Assembly: GCF_001476905.1 (NCBI RefSeq)
Contig: NZ_LDTE01000086.1
Location: 1-64,000 of the forward strand
Reading direction: 5' to 3'
Origin: Sphingomonas sanguinis
GTDB taxonomy: Bacteria > Pseudomonadota > Alphaproteobacteria > Sphingomonadales > Sphingomonadaceae
Length of the DNA: 64,000 nucleotides
Every line of letters begins with the position of its first letter. The first letter of the stretch is position 1. Below are positions 17,448 to 25,996 of this stretch, in pieces. The notes under the pieces were generated by a model. That model was given only the letters and a program-made list of their open reading frames with translations, had not been told where the DNA came from and did no database searches. Made by a program: the position numbers and the translations under genes.

Positions 17448-18764
17448 TCAGGTACGCTGCGGGCGATAGGCATTCAGGTCGATGCCGTGCCGGGCCACCT
17501 TGTCGTAAAAGGTCTTGCGCGGGATACCCAGGATAGCGAGCGCGGCGCGAACATCGCCCGCCACCTCCTCCAGCACCGACCGGATCGTCGCGCCCTCGAA
17601 CTGCTCGACGCGTTCCGGCAGCGGCAAGGGATCGCCAGCCTCCTGCGCCTCGCCGAACAGGCCCAGCGCGACGCGGTTGGCATAATTGCGGACCTCGCGG
17701 ACATTGCCGGGCCAGTCATGCGACAGCAGTCGCGCCTGGATCGCTCCGTCGATCATCGGCACCGGCCGCCCGAACCGCTCCGCCGCTTCGCGCAGGAAAT
17801 GGGCGAACAGCAGGGGCACGTCGGCACGCCGCTCTCGCAGTGGAGGAACACGCAGCCGGACCGCATCCAGGCGATAGAGCAGGTCGGCGCGGAACCGCCC
17901 CTCGACCACCGCCTGCGCCAGATCGGACTTGGCCGCCGCGACGATACGCAGGTCCAGCACCTGCGGGTCTTCCGACCCGATCGCCCGCACCTCGCGCTCT
18001 TCCACCACACGCAGCATCCGCCCCTGCAGCGCAGCGCCCATGCTGTCCACCTCATCGAGGAACAGCGTGCCGCGATGCGCCGCCGCAATGCGCCCCTGGT
18101 GACGGCCATGCGCCTGGCCGAACAGCTCATCCTCGGCGATCGCCTCGGGCAGCGCGGCACAGTCGACCGCGACGAAGGGCCGAGTCCGCCGCCCGCTCCA
18201 ACGGTGAAGCAACAGGGCGACCAGCTCCTTGCCGGTCCCGGTTTCTCCCTCCACCAAAACATCGACGTCCGCCTGGGCGACCTGGCGAACCGTGTCGCGC
18301 AGGCGCATCATCACCGGCGTCTCGCCGATCAGCGGATAGGCGCCTTGTGCCTCCTCCGCCGCACGGCGCAGGCGCCGATTGTCGAGGACCAGCCGCCGCA
18401 TCTCCAACGCCCGCTCGGCACTGGCGATCAGATGGTCGGCGGCGAACGGCTTGGCGACGAAATCGAACACGCCCTGCTTCAGCGCGGCGACCGCCATCGG
18501 CACGTCACCATGCCCGGTCATCAGGATCACCGGTATCTCGGTATCGATCGCCGCCACACGCCGGGCCAGCTCGATCCCGTCGATCCCCGGCATACGGATG
18601 TCGGACACCACCATGCCCGGAAAGTCGGCGGTGATCGCCTCCAGCGCGGACAGCGGATCACCATGCGCCTCGACATCGATCCCGGCCAGCTCGAAGGACT
18701 GGGCCAGCGCCTGGCGCAGCACGGTGTCGTCATCGACCAGCAGGACGCGCAACGCCTCGCTCAT
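17448..18764 (-). CDS. DctD-like NtrC-family response regulator with degenerate GAFTGA loop
   Basis: A 438-residue three-domain regulator. The receiver has D11-D13, phosphoacceptor D55 (VSDIRMP), T83 and K105. The AAA+ domain has Walker A GETGTGKE at 173-180 and Walker B GTLFLDEVD at 232-240. A Fis-type helix-turn-helix sits at the C-terminus (AALAILGIPRKTFYDKVARH). The loop that should read GAFTGA after ELFGQAH reads GRHQGR (220-225), so the Phe/Thr contacts to sigma54 are missing. It therefore may not remodel sigma54-polymerase. It overlaps the sensor gene by 4 bases. Likely targets are dctA or actP, inferred from position. Confidence 0.9.
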   Translation of the reverse strand: MSEALRVLLVDDDTVLRQALAQSFELAGIDVEAHGDPLSALEAITADFPGMVVSDIRMPGIDGIELARRVAAIDTEIPVILMTGHGDVPMAVAALKQGVFDFVAKPFAADHLIASAERALEMRRLVLDNRRLRRAAEEAQGAYPLIGETPVMMRLRDTVRQVAQADVDVLVEGETGTGKELVALLLHRWSGRRTRPFVAVDCAALPEAIAEDELFGQAHGRHQGRIAAAHRGTLFLDEVDSMGAALQGRMLRVVEEREVRAIGSEDPQVLDLRIVAAAKSDLAQAVVEGRFRADLLYRLDAVRLRVPPLRERRADVPLLFAHFLREAAERFGRPVPMIDGAIQARLLSHDWPGNVREVRNYANRVALGLFGEAQEAGDPLPLPERVEQFEGATIRSVLEEVAGDVRAALAILGIPRKTFYDKVARHGIDLNAYRPQRT

Positions 18765-20551
18765 GCCCGGCGCATCCTGATGCGAAAGCCCGCCCCGCCC
18801 AGTTCCGAAGAAATGACCTCCAGCATGCCGCCAAACTCCGTCATGATGTCCCTTGCGATGCCCAGTCCCAGGCCCAGCCCGTCGGGCTTGCCGGTCACGA
18901 AAGGCGTAAAGATTTCCGAGGCGATCGCCGGGTCCAGCCCCGGTCCATTGTCCTCGACGGTCAGGTCGACGCCGTCGGGCCCCTGCGACACGACCAGCCG
19001 CACGCGTGGGGCCGGGCAGCCCGCCACCGCGTCGAGCGCATTCTGAAGCAGATTGACCAGCACCTGCTCTAACCGGACGCGGCCCGCCACGACCATCGGC
19101 AAGGGCTGGCCGCTCGGCCGCTCCAGCGCGACCCCGGCGGTGCGGAACCGGTCGCCGATCAGCAGCATGGTGCCGTCCAGCACCTCGTCCAGCGACACCG
19201 GGCCCAGGCCATGCGCCCCGCGCCGGGCGAAGCGCCGCATTTCCTGGACGATCGTCCCGATCCGCTCGGTCAACTCGACGATCGTCGCCAGATTGCCCGC
19301 CGCCTTATCCGGCTGGGTCCGCGACAGGAAGGTGCGTGCATTGTCCGCCAGGGTGCGGATGGCGGCGACCGGCTGGTTGATCTCATGCGCGACGCCTGCG
19401 GTGATCGAGCCGAGCGAGCCCAGCCGATTGGCCTGCGCCAGTTCCTCGCGGGCGGCGCGGAAACGCTGGTCGGCGCGGATTCGCTCGGTGATCTCGACGG
19501 TCAGCTGGTCGTTGGTGGCGCGAAGTTCGGCGGTGCGGCGCGCTACCTCCTCCTCCAGGGCCTCGCGGGCCAGTGCCGCGCGCTCGGCGCGGGTCCGCCG
19601 CCAGATGAACAGCAGCGTCAGGCCGAACAGTGCCACGGCCACCAGCGCGGTGGCCGACCGCACCCAACTATCCGCCTCGCGCAAGGCGGGTTTGGAGGGG
19701 AGCAGGTGGATCAATTGCCAATGGGGCAAGGGTGCCGGGGTAATGCCGAGGATATAGCGGGTGCCGTCGCGGTCGGTCGCTTCGCGGCCGCCGATCCGAT
19801 AGGGACTGGGACGCAGCATGGTGTCACCGAACTGGCGGCTACCGGCGATCTCAGCGCGGGCCTCCGCCGAGAGGGGCCGGATCGCGGTGAAACTCGCGCG
19901 CGGGGCGGTGCTGACCACCACCACGCCATGATCGTCGACCAGCAGGCTCTGCCCGGCGTCACTGGCCCAGGCCTGGACCAGCCGCTGGAACTCGACCTTG
20001 ACGACCACGACCCCCTCCGGTGCTGCGGCCGTGCCGATGCGACGGGCGAGGAACAGGCCGGGGCGATGGCTGGTATTGCCGAGCGCGAAATATTCGGACG
20101 TGCCGGTTCGCATCGCCTGACGGAAATAGGGGCGGAAGCTGTAGTCGCGACCGACAAAGCTGTCGCGCTCGCCGGCATTGGACGCGGCGATCGTCCGGCC
20201 CCGGGGATCAATCGCATAGATGACCGGCGCGCCCGTCCGCTCGGCCAGCCCGCGCAGCTTGGCGTTGAGTCGATCCCTCGCCTGCGCCGTGCCCTCGCGC
20301 AAGGCTTCGCCCAGATCGGGATATTCGACGAGCACGATGGGCAACAGCCGGAAACGCTGCAGCTCGCTGTTCAACAAGCGTTCCTGTTGCCGTGCGATCC
20401 GGCTGGCATCGGCGTGGAGCGCGGCCAGCGCCTGGCGATGGGCATAGACCCTGAGAAGCAGCGACGCGCCGGCGGTCAGCAGCAAAACCCCCAGCAGGGG
20501 CATCGCATAGCGCCGAAGATAGCGACGCATCGGAGCGGACAGGAACGCCAT
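18761..20551 (-). CDS. DctB-like sensor histidine kinase
   Basis: Membrane sensor of 596 residues. A transmembrane helix lies at about 13-30, a periplasmic region of some 270 residues with a double Cache/PAS-like fold follows (DPRGRTIAASNAGE, SFRPYFRQAM), and a second helix lies near 298-315. Then come a coiled-coil, the H-box GSITAGVAHEINQPVAAIR and an HATPase domain with GPGLD and GLGLGLGI. This is the architecture of DctB, the C4-dicarboxylate sensor. It is coupled to the DctD-like gene by a 4-base overlap and divergent from dctA. Confidence 0.9.
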   Translation of the reverse strand: MAFLSAPMRRYLRRYAMPLLGVLLLTAGASLLLRVYAHRQALAALHADASRIARQQERLLNSELQRFRLLPIVLVEYPDLGEALREGTAQARDRLNAKLRGLAERTGAPVIYAIDPRGRTIAASNAGERDSFVGRDYSFRPYFRQAMRTGTSEYFALGNTSHRPGLFLARRIGTAAAPEGVVVVKVEFQRLVQAWASDAGQSLLVDDHGVVVVSTAPRASFTAIRPLSAEARAEIAGSRQFGDTMLRPSPYRIGGREATDRDGTRYILGITPAPLPHWQLIHLLPSKPALREADSWVRSATALVAVALFGLTLLFIWRRTRAERAALAREALEEEVARRTAELRATNDQLTVEITERIRADQRFRAAREELAQANRLGSLGSITAGVAHEINQPVAAIRTLADNARTFLSRTQPDKAAGNLATIVELTERIGTIVQEMRRFARRGAHGLGPVSLDEVLDGTMLLIGDRFRTAGVALERPSGQPLPMVVAGRVRLEQVLVNLLQNALDAVAGCPAPRVRLVVSQGPDGVDLTVEDNGPGLDPAIASEIFTPFVTGKPDGLGLGLGIARDIMTEFGGMLEVISSELGGAGFRIRMRRA

Positions 20552-20747
20552 ATGTGCGGATTATCGCAACGCCGGATACAACGCCATGCGGAATTTCGCG
20601 CGACGGCCAATGACGTTTCAGGTTTTATTCTGTTATATCAGCTAGATAGAACTGATCGTGCCGCATTTTGCAATTCGTGTTGCATCCCGCACAATCGTCG
20701 CAACTTGGAATGCGGCCATACCGCGTCCAGCCCCTTTGTGGAGGATG
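20552..20747. promoter_or_regulatory. dctB-dctA divergent control region
   Basis: This stretch is more AT-rich than its surroundings. It contains an inverted repeat ATCAG (20637-20641) and CTGAT (20652-20656) separated by 10 bases. The nearest approach to a sigma54 promoter is TTTTGC at 20666-20671, but the required GG twelve bases upstream reads GT (20658-20659), so no canonical -24/-12 element is present. The repeat is a candidate site for the DctD-like regulator. Confidence 0.35.
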
Positions 20748-22079
20748 ATGAAAGCCATGATTGCCCAGGATTATGCCGTTGCAGAGGCGCCCAAGCGGGC
20801 CCGACTCTGGTCCCACCTCTATTTTCAGGTGGTGGTCGCGATCGTGCTTGGCGCGGTGATCGGTCATTTCTGGCCTGCGTTCGGCGAGTCGCTCAAGCCA
20901 CTGGGTGATGGCTTCATCAAGCTGGTGAAGATGATCATCGCCCCGGTCATCTTCCTGACCGTGGTGACCGGTATCGCCGGGATGCGCGAACTGGGTTCGG
21001 TCGGCCGCGTCGCGGGCAAGGCGTTCTTCTACTTCATCACCGTCTCGACCTTCGCGCTGATCGTCGGCCTGATCGTCGCCAATGTCGTCCAGCCGGGCGC
21101 GGGCATGAATATCGATCCCAGCACGCTGAAGGTCGGGTCGATCGCCGAATATACCGCCAAGGCGCATGAGACGACGATCACCGGCTTCCTGCTGGGCATC
21201 ATTCCCGACACGCTGATCAGCGCGTTCACGCAGGGCAATATCCTGCAGGTGCTGCTGGTCGCGATCCTGTTCGGCATCTCGATGGCGCTGGTCGGCGAGC
21301 CCGTCCGTCCGCTGCTCACCGCGCTGGAGCGGATCAGCGTCGTCGTCTTTCGCATGGTCGGCATCCTGATGCGCGCGGCCCCGATCGGCGCGTTCGGCGC
21401 GATCGCCTTCACCATCGGCAAATATGGTGTCGGCAGTCTGGTCAATCTGGGCGCGCTGGTCGCGACCTTCTACCTCACTTCGATCCTGTTCGTCGTCGTC
21501 GTGCTGGGCATCATCGCTCGCCTGAACGGCTTCTCGGTCCTGAAGCTGATCCGTTATCTGAAGGCCGAACTGCTGCTGGTCCTCGGCACCTCGTCGTCGG
21601 AGGCCGCCCTGCCCAACCTCCTCGTCAAGATGGAAAAGGCGGGCTGCGAGAAGTCGGTCGTCGGCCTGGTCGTGCCGACGGGCTATTCGTTCAACTTGGA
21701 CGGCACCAACATCTACATGACGCTGGCCGCGCTGTTCATCGCCCAGGCGTGCGGCGTCGACCTGTCGCTGTGGCAGCAGCTGGCCCTCCTGCTGGTCGCG
21801 ATGCTCAGCTCGAAGGGAGCGGCGGGCGTGACCGGTGCGGGCTTCATCACCCTGGCCGCCACCCTGTCGATCGTGCCTGACGTGCCGGTTGCGGGCATGG
21901 CCCTGATCCTCGGCGTCGACCGCTTCATGTCGGAATGCCGCAGCCTGACCAACTTCATTGGCAACGCGGTCGCCACCGTCGTGGTCGCGCGTTGGGAAAA
22001 TGCCCTCGACCAGGATGCGCTCAACGCCGCCCTGAACGCCGCCCCGCAGCACCCCGCGGCCCAGCCCGCCATCGCCTGA
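20748..22079 (+). CDS. dctA: C4-dicarboxylate/H+ symporter DctA
   Basis: Dicarboxylate/amino acid:cation symporter of 443 residues with the hallmarks of the family: the serine-rich re-entrant loop [24 protein letters not shown] in TM7 and the [15 protein letters not shown] helix. It imports succinate, fumarate and malate. GGAGG at 20740-20744 is followed by ATGs at 20745, 20748 and 20757; 20757 with the longer spacing is a serious alternative. The neighbours are DctB/DctD-like regulators and, downstream, a porin and a KgtP-like permease. Confidence 0.94.
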   Translation: MKAMIAQDYAVAEAPKRARLWSHLYFQVVVAIVLGAVIGHFWPAFGESLKPLGDGFIKLVKMIIAPVIFLTVVTGIAGMRELGSVGRVAGKAFFYFITVSTFALIVGLIVANVVQPGAGMNIDPSTLKVGSIAEYTAKAHETTITGFLLGIIPDTLISAFTQGNILQVLLVAILFGISMALVGEPVRPLLTALERISVVVFRMVGILMRAAPIGAFGAIAFTIGKYGVGSLVNLGALVATFYLTSILFVVVVLGIIARLNGFSVLKLIRYLKAELLLVLGTSSSEAALPNLLVKMEKAGCEKSVVGLVVPTGYSFNLDGTNIYMTLAALFIAQACGVDLSLWQQLALLLVAMLSSKGAAGVTGAGFITLAATLSIVPDVPVAGMALILGVDRFMSECRSLTNFIGNAVATVVVARWENALDQDALNAALNAAPQHPAAQPAIA

Positions 22080-22088
22080 TCCTGTCCG

Positions 22089-22115
22089 GGCCCGATCGAT
22101 CCTGTCGGTCGGGCC
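22089..22115 (+). terminator. Hairpin between dctA and the porin gene
   Basis: GGCCCGA at 22089-22095 pairs with TCGGGCC at 22109-22115. No T-run follows, so partial termination or 3'-end stabilisation of dctA mRNA is possible, with read-through into the porin gene. Confidence 0.3.
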
Positions 22116-22185
22116 AATATGTTTACCAGGATAGGCTATGGCAGCCGGTGACATGATAGATCGGCGTGATCGAGGGGGAAATCTC

Positions 22186-23673
22186 ATGAAATTCATTTGG
22201 ATGGCGGGCACCGCAGCGGTGTCGGCAATCGCGATGGCGGCCCTTCCGGCGACGGCCCAGACCGTGACGCCCAAGGCGGCGGCGGAACCCGCCAGCCCGG
22301 CCGCTACCGCCTACCCGGCCAGTGCTTCGGGCGATGGCAATACGGTGGGCGGCTATAACCAGTCGCGTTGGGCGGAGGACTGGCGGAAATATTGCGACCC
22401 CGCCAAGCGCGATGACTTTATCGATGCGCTGAAGTGCGTGAAGCTGACCGAGGATGGCAAATCCTATGTCACCTTCTCGGGCGAGCTGCGTACTCGGATG
22501 AACATCACCACCAACCCCAATCTGCGCGAAGTCCAGCAGCAGCGCCAGGATATCGCACGCATCGTCGGTGGTGCCGATGTGCATCTGGGCGACCATTTCC
22601 GCGTCTTCGGCGAACTGGGCCGCGCCGAGTTGCAGGGCATCAACCTGGGCACACCCGCCGGTAATCTGCGCAACCAACTGGCCGTGCAACAGCTGTTCGC
22701 CGAGGTGAAGGGCAAGGTGTCCGGCATCGACGTCGGCGTACGTGCAGGCCGTCAGGAGTTTTTCGACGGGCCGCAGTTGCTGACCGTCGGGCGCGACAAC
22801 AACACGCTGTATTTCGTGCTGGACGGCGTTCGTGCCTATGCCCGGGGCAAGGATGCGCGGGTCAATATCTTCGACCTGAACTACGTCACCTATGGCCAGC
22901 AGGGCATCAGCGACGACAAGACCAATCCCGATATCCGCTTCACCGGCGCGACCTTCGGCTTCCGCCTGTCGCCCAAGCTGTTCGGCGGATCGAAGCTGTA
23001 TCTCGACCCCTTCATCTGGCGCTTGCGCAACCGCCGGGCGGTATGGGGGCCGACGACGGCGCTGGAGGAACGTTACTTCCTGGGTCTGCATGCGTACGGC
23101 GATGCCGGGCCGGTCAACATCGACTGGACCGTCAACAACCAGCGCGGCACCTTCGGCAACCGTCCGATCTCGGCCTGGCAGGCGTTCGTCGCCCAGACGT
23201 ATCGACTGGGCAAGAAGCCCGATGCACCGCGCGTCGGCTTCCATGTCGACTATGGCTCGGGCGGCGGTGCCTATCAGCGCAGCGGCGAGTTGCAGACGAC
23301 CAGCGGGCTGTTCGGCAACAATATCTATTATAGCTATGGCCTGTTCCTGACGCCTACCAACATGCTCTACGCCGCGCCGAACGTCACCTTCACGCCAGTA
23401 CGCAACCTGCGTGTCGCGGCCGAATATGGCTTTGCGTGGCGGCCCGATGAATTCGATGCGGTCTACCGCGCCAGCGGCGCGGCCTGGGCGGGGACGCAGA
23501 ATGTGCGCGGCAAGAAGGTGGCCGAGGTCGCCCGACTGCAGGCGACCTGGACGATCACGCCGCGCCTGTCCTTCGTCGGTCGGTACGAGCATTTCAAGGC
23601 CGACACCGTGTTGCAGCGGGCCAATCTGAAAAGCTCCGATTTCTGGGCAGGATGGTTGAGCTTCCGCTTCTGA
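22186..23673 (+). CDS. Outer-membrane beta-barrel porin, alginate-export-domain family
   Basis: A 495-residue protein with a signal peptide (cleavage about ATA|Q, residue 25). A short N-terminal domain is followed by alternating amphipathic strands (for example GVRAGRQEFFDGPQLL, ERYFLGLHAYGDAGP) and the terminal aromatic LSFRF expected of an outer-membrane barrel. The fold resembles the Alginate_exp family (AlgE-like). No alginate genes are nearby. Its place between dctA and a KgtP-like permease suggests an outer-membrane channel for organic acids. GGGGGA lies upstream of ATG 22186; the open frame starts 16 codons earlier. Confidence 0.85.
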   Translation: MKFIWMAGTAAVSAIAMAALPATAQTVTPKAAAEPASPAATAYPASASGDGNTVGGYNQSRWAEDWRKYCDPAKRDDFIDALKCVKLTEDGKSYVTFSGELRTRMNITTNPNLREVQQQRQDIARIVGGADVHLGDHFRVFGELGRAELQGINLGTPAGNLRNQLAVQQLFAEVKGKVSGIDVGVRAGRQEFFDGPQLLTVGRDNNTLYFVLDGVRAYARGKDARVNIFDLNYVTYGQQGISDDKTNPDIRFTGATFGFRLSPKLFGGSKLYLDPFIWRLRNRRAVWGPTTALEERYFLGLHAYGDAGPVNIDWTVNNQRGTFGNRPISAWQAFVAQTYRLGKKPDAPRVGFHVDYGSGGGAYQRSGELQTTSGLFGNNIYYSYGLFLTPTNMLYAAPNVTFTPVRNLRVAAEYGFAWRPDEFDAVYRASGAAWAGTQNVRGKKVAEVARLQATWTITPRLSFVGRYEHFKADTVLQRANLKSSDFWAGWLSFRF

Positions 23674-23708
23674 TATCCTGGAATCCAACGACAAAAGGGG
23701 AGTAGACC

Positions 23709-25001
23709 ATGTCGTACAGCACCGCCGATTCCGATCGGCACCGCCTGAAATCCATCATCGGTGGATCGACCGGTAACCTGGTCGAGTGGTTCGACTGGTA
23801 TGTCTACTCCGCCTTTACCCTTTATTTCGCGCCGCACTTCTTTCCGTCCGAAAACCGCACCGCGCAGCTGCTGAGCGCGGCGGCGGTCTTTGCGGTCGGG
23901 TTCGTCATGCGGCCGATCGGCGCCTGGGTGATGGGCATCTATGCCGATCGCAAGGGCCGCAAGTCGGGCCTGACCCTGTCGGTCACGCTGATGTGCATGG
24001 GCTCGCTGATCATCGCGGTGACGCCCGGCTATGCGACGATCGGCCTTGCCGCGCCCGCCCTGCTGGTGCTGGCGCGCCTGTTGCAGGGTCTGTCGGTGGG
24101 TGGCGAATATGGCGCGAGCGCGACCTATCTGTCGGAAATGGCGGGCAAGAACCGGCGCGGTTTCTTCTCGTCCTTCCAATATGTCACGTTGATCTCGGGC
24201 CAGCTGCTCGCCATCTGCGTGCTGCTGGTGCTCCAGTCGACGATGACCGAGGCGGCGCTGGACGAATGGGGCTGGCGCATTCCCTTCGCGCTGGGCGCAG
24301 TGCTGGCGGTCGTGGTGTTCTACATCCGTCGCGGCTTGGCCGAAACCAAGAGCTTCGAGAACGTCAAGAAGGACAATGCGCCGAAATCGGGCCTGATCCA
24401 GCTGTTCACCAAGCATCCGAAGGAAACGCTGACGGTCATGCTGCTGACCGCGGGCGGCACCCTCGCCTTCTATGCCTATTCGATCTACATGCAGAAGTTC
24501 CTGGTCAACACCAGCGGCTTCAGCCGTGAGGTCGCGAGCCAGATCAACGCCGTCACCCTGTTCGTCTTCATGCTGCTGCAGCCGGTGGCAGGCGGACTGT
24601 CCGACCGGATCGGGCGCAAGCCGCTGATGGTCGCGTTCGGGATCGCAGGCGTGCTGTTCACCTATCCGATCTTCTCGACGCTGGAGACGACGCGCGATCC
24701 GATCCTGGCGGGCGCTCTGGTCATGGCCGCGCTGATCATCGTGACCGGCTATACCTCGATCAACGCGGTGGTGAAGGCCGAGCTGTTCCCGGCGCATATC
24801 CGAGCGCTGGGCGTCGCCCTGCCCTATGCGCTGGCCAACACGATCTTCGGCGGCACGGCGGAATCGGTCGCGCTGCTGTTCAAGAAGTCGGGCTTTGAGC
24901 AGGGCTTCTACTGGTACGTCACCGCGATGATCGGCATCTCGCTGATCGTGTATCTGAAGATGCGCGACACCGGCAAGAACAGCCAGATCGTCGAGGATTG
25001 A
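23709..25001 (+). CDS. MFS metabolite:H+ symporter, KgtP-like
   Basis: A 430-residue transporter of the metabolite:H+ symporter (MHS) branch of the MFS. The N-terminal NLVEWFDWYVYSAFTLYFAP and the motif MGIYADRKGRKSGL are typical, with RPIGAWVMG before it. KgtP (2-oxoglutarate) is the closest recognisable type; citrate, proline/betaine or shikimate relatives cannot be excluded. AGGGGAG precedes the ATG. It is 35 bases after the porin, likely in the same transcript. The stop lies 4 bases from that of mtnP on the other strand. Confidence 0.88.
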   Translation: MSYSTADSDRHRLKSIIGGSTGNLVEWFDWYVYSAFTLYFAPHFFPSENRTAQLLSAAAVFAVGFVMRPIGAWVMGIYADRKGRKSGLTLSVTLMCMGSLIIAVTPGYATIGLAAPALLVLARLLQGLSVGGEYGASATYLSEMAGKNRRGFFSSFQYVTLISGQLLAICVLLVLQSTMTEAALDEWGWRIPFALGAVLAVVVFYIRRGLAETKSFENVKKDNAPKSGLIQLFTKHPKETLTVMLLTAGGTLAFYAYSIYMQKFLVNTSGFSREVASQINAVTLFVFMLLQPVAGGLSDRIGRKPLMVAFGIAGVLFTYPIFSTLETTRDPILAGALVMAALIIVTGYTSINAVVKAELFPAHIRALGVALPYALANTIFGGTAESVALLFKKSGFEQGFYWYVTAMIGISLIVYLKMRDTGKNSQIVED

Positions 25002-25005
25002 TCGC

Positions 25006-25884
25006 CTAGCCGCCGCGCGCGGCCAGAACACGCGACACGATCGGGCCCAGGCTATCCGCCTTGGCCCGGTCCACATGCGAGATATGCGTGATCAGCGCCT
25101 GGTCGAGCACCGTATCGATCGGCGAGGCGGTCCGCTCCGCCGGCAGCAGCCCGGCCAGTTCCACGACCAGCGCCCGCGCGGTCGCCGCATTGGACACCAG
25201 CTGCGCCAGCACGGCATCGACCTCGACATGCGCTTCGTCCTCGCGCCAGCAGTCATAGTCGGTGACCATGCCGATCAGCGCATAGGGCAGCTCCGCCTCG
25301 CGAGCGAGCTTGGCCTCGGGCATCGCGGTCATGCCGATCACATCGGCACCCCATTGGCGATAGAGATGGCTTTCGGCCCTGGTCGAGAATTGCGGCCCCT
25401 CCATCGCCAGATACGTGCCGCCATGCACCATCGAGGCCCCCGCCCGTTCGCCCGCTTGCGCGGCCAAGGTCGACAGGCGCGCACACACCGGATCGGCCAT
25501 CGAGACATGGGCGACCAGCCCGGCCCCGAAAAAGCTGGTATCGCGGTGGACGGTCCGGTCAATGAACTGGTCGACCGCGACGAAATGACCGGGGGGCAGT
25601 TCCTCGCGCAGCGACCCGATCGCCGAGATCGCCAGCACATCGGTGCAGCCCGCCAGCTTCAGCGCGTGGATATTGGCGCGCGCATTGACTTCGGTCGGCG
25701 ACAGGCGGTGCCCCCGCCCGTGGCGCGGCAGAAAGACGAAGCGCACCGCCCCGATCCGTCCGCGCACCAGCGTGTCGGACGGCGCTCCCCAAGGCGTGTC
25801 GAGGACCAGCGTTTCGACATCTTCCAGCGCATCGATCGCGTATAGACCCGATCCGCCGATGACCCCGATCGTCCAGCCCGTCAT
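25006..25884 (-). CDS. mtnP: S-methyl-5'-thioadenosine phosphorylase
   Basis: Purine nucleoside phosphorylase family enzyme that splits 5'-methylthioadenosine into adenine and methylthioribose-1-phosphate, for methionine salvage. At 292 residues it has the phosphate-binding GGSGLYAI near the N-terminus, PRHGRGHRLSP, and the substrate motif MEGPQFSTRAES with GMTAMPEAKLA. ATG 25884 has AGGAG six bases upstream; the open frame runs 69 codons further but lacks homology. No other methionine-salvage gene is in the window. Confidence 0.92.
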   Translation of the reverse strand: MTGWTIGVIGGSGLYAIDALEDVETLVLDTPWGAPSDTLVRGRIGAVRFVFLPRHGRGHRLSPTEVNARANIHALKLAGCTDVLAISAIGSLREELPPGHFVAVDQFIDRTVHRDTSFFGAGLVAHVSMADPVCARLSTLAAQAGERAGASMVHGGTYLAMEGPQFSTRAESHLYRQWGADVIGMTAMPEAKLAREAELPYALIGMVTDYDCWREDEAHVEVDAVLAQLVSNAATARALVVELAGLLPAERTASPIDTVLDQALITHISHVDRAKADSLGPIVSRVLAARGG

Positions 25885-25996
25885 TCCACGCTCCTGTTCC
25901 ATTGTCATGTCGGTTAGGCGCATCGCCCGGACAAGCAAAGGGGCGCACGGGGGGAGGTTCCCGCACGCCCCTCGCTCGACCGCGTCGGCTGGGGGA

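Noticed and set aside
17382..19046. 554-codon plus-strand frame opposite the DctD-like gene
   Set aside because: The composition (H, R, Q-rich) is that of an antisense shadow, and the minus-strand regulator has all family motifs.
20658..20690. Possible sigma54 promoter upstream of dctA
   Set aside because: TTTTGC is present, but the obligatory GG twelve bases upstream reads GT, and the rest of the -24 element does not match.
20625..22274. 549-codon minus-strand frame opposite dctA
   Set aside because: It mirrors dctA codon for codon, has a D/R/H-rich product and no homology.
22186..23673. Naming the porin as an alginate exporter (AlgE)
   Set aside because: Only the fold family is similar. 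No alginate synthesis gene is in the window and the context is organic-acid uptake.
22123..25076. Two long minus-strand frames (523 and 537 codons) opposite the porin and KgtP-like genes
   Set aside because: They are shadows of well-supported plus-strand genes and their products show no plausible fold.
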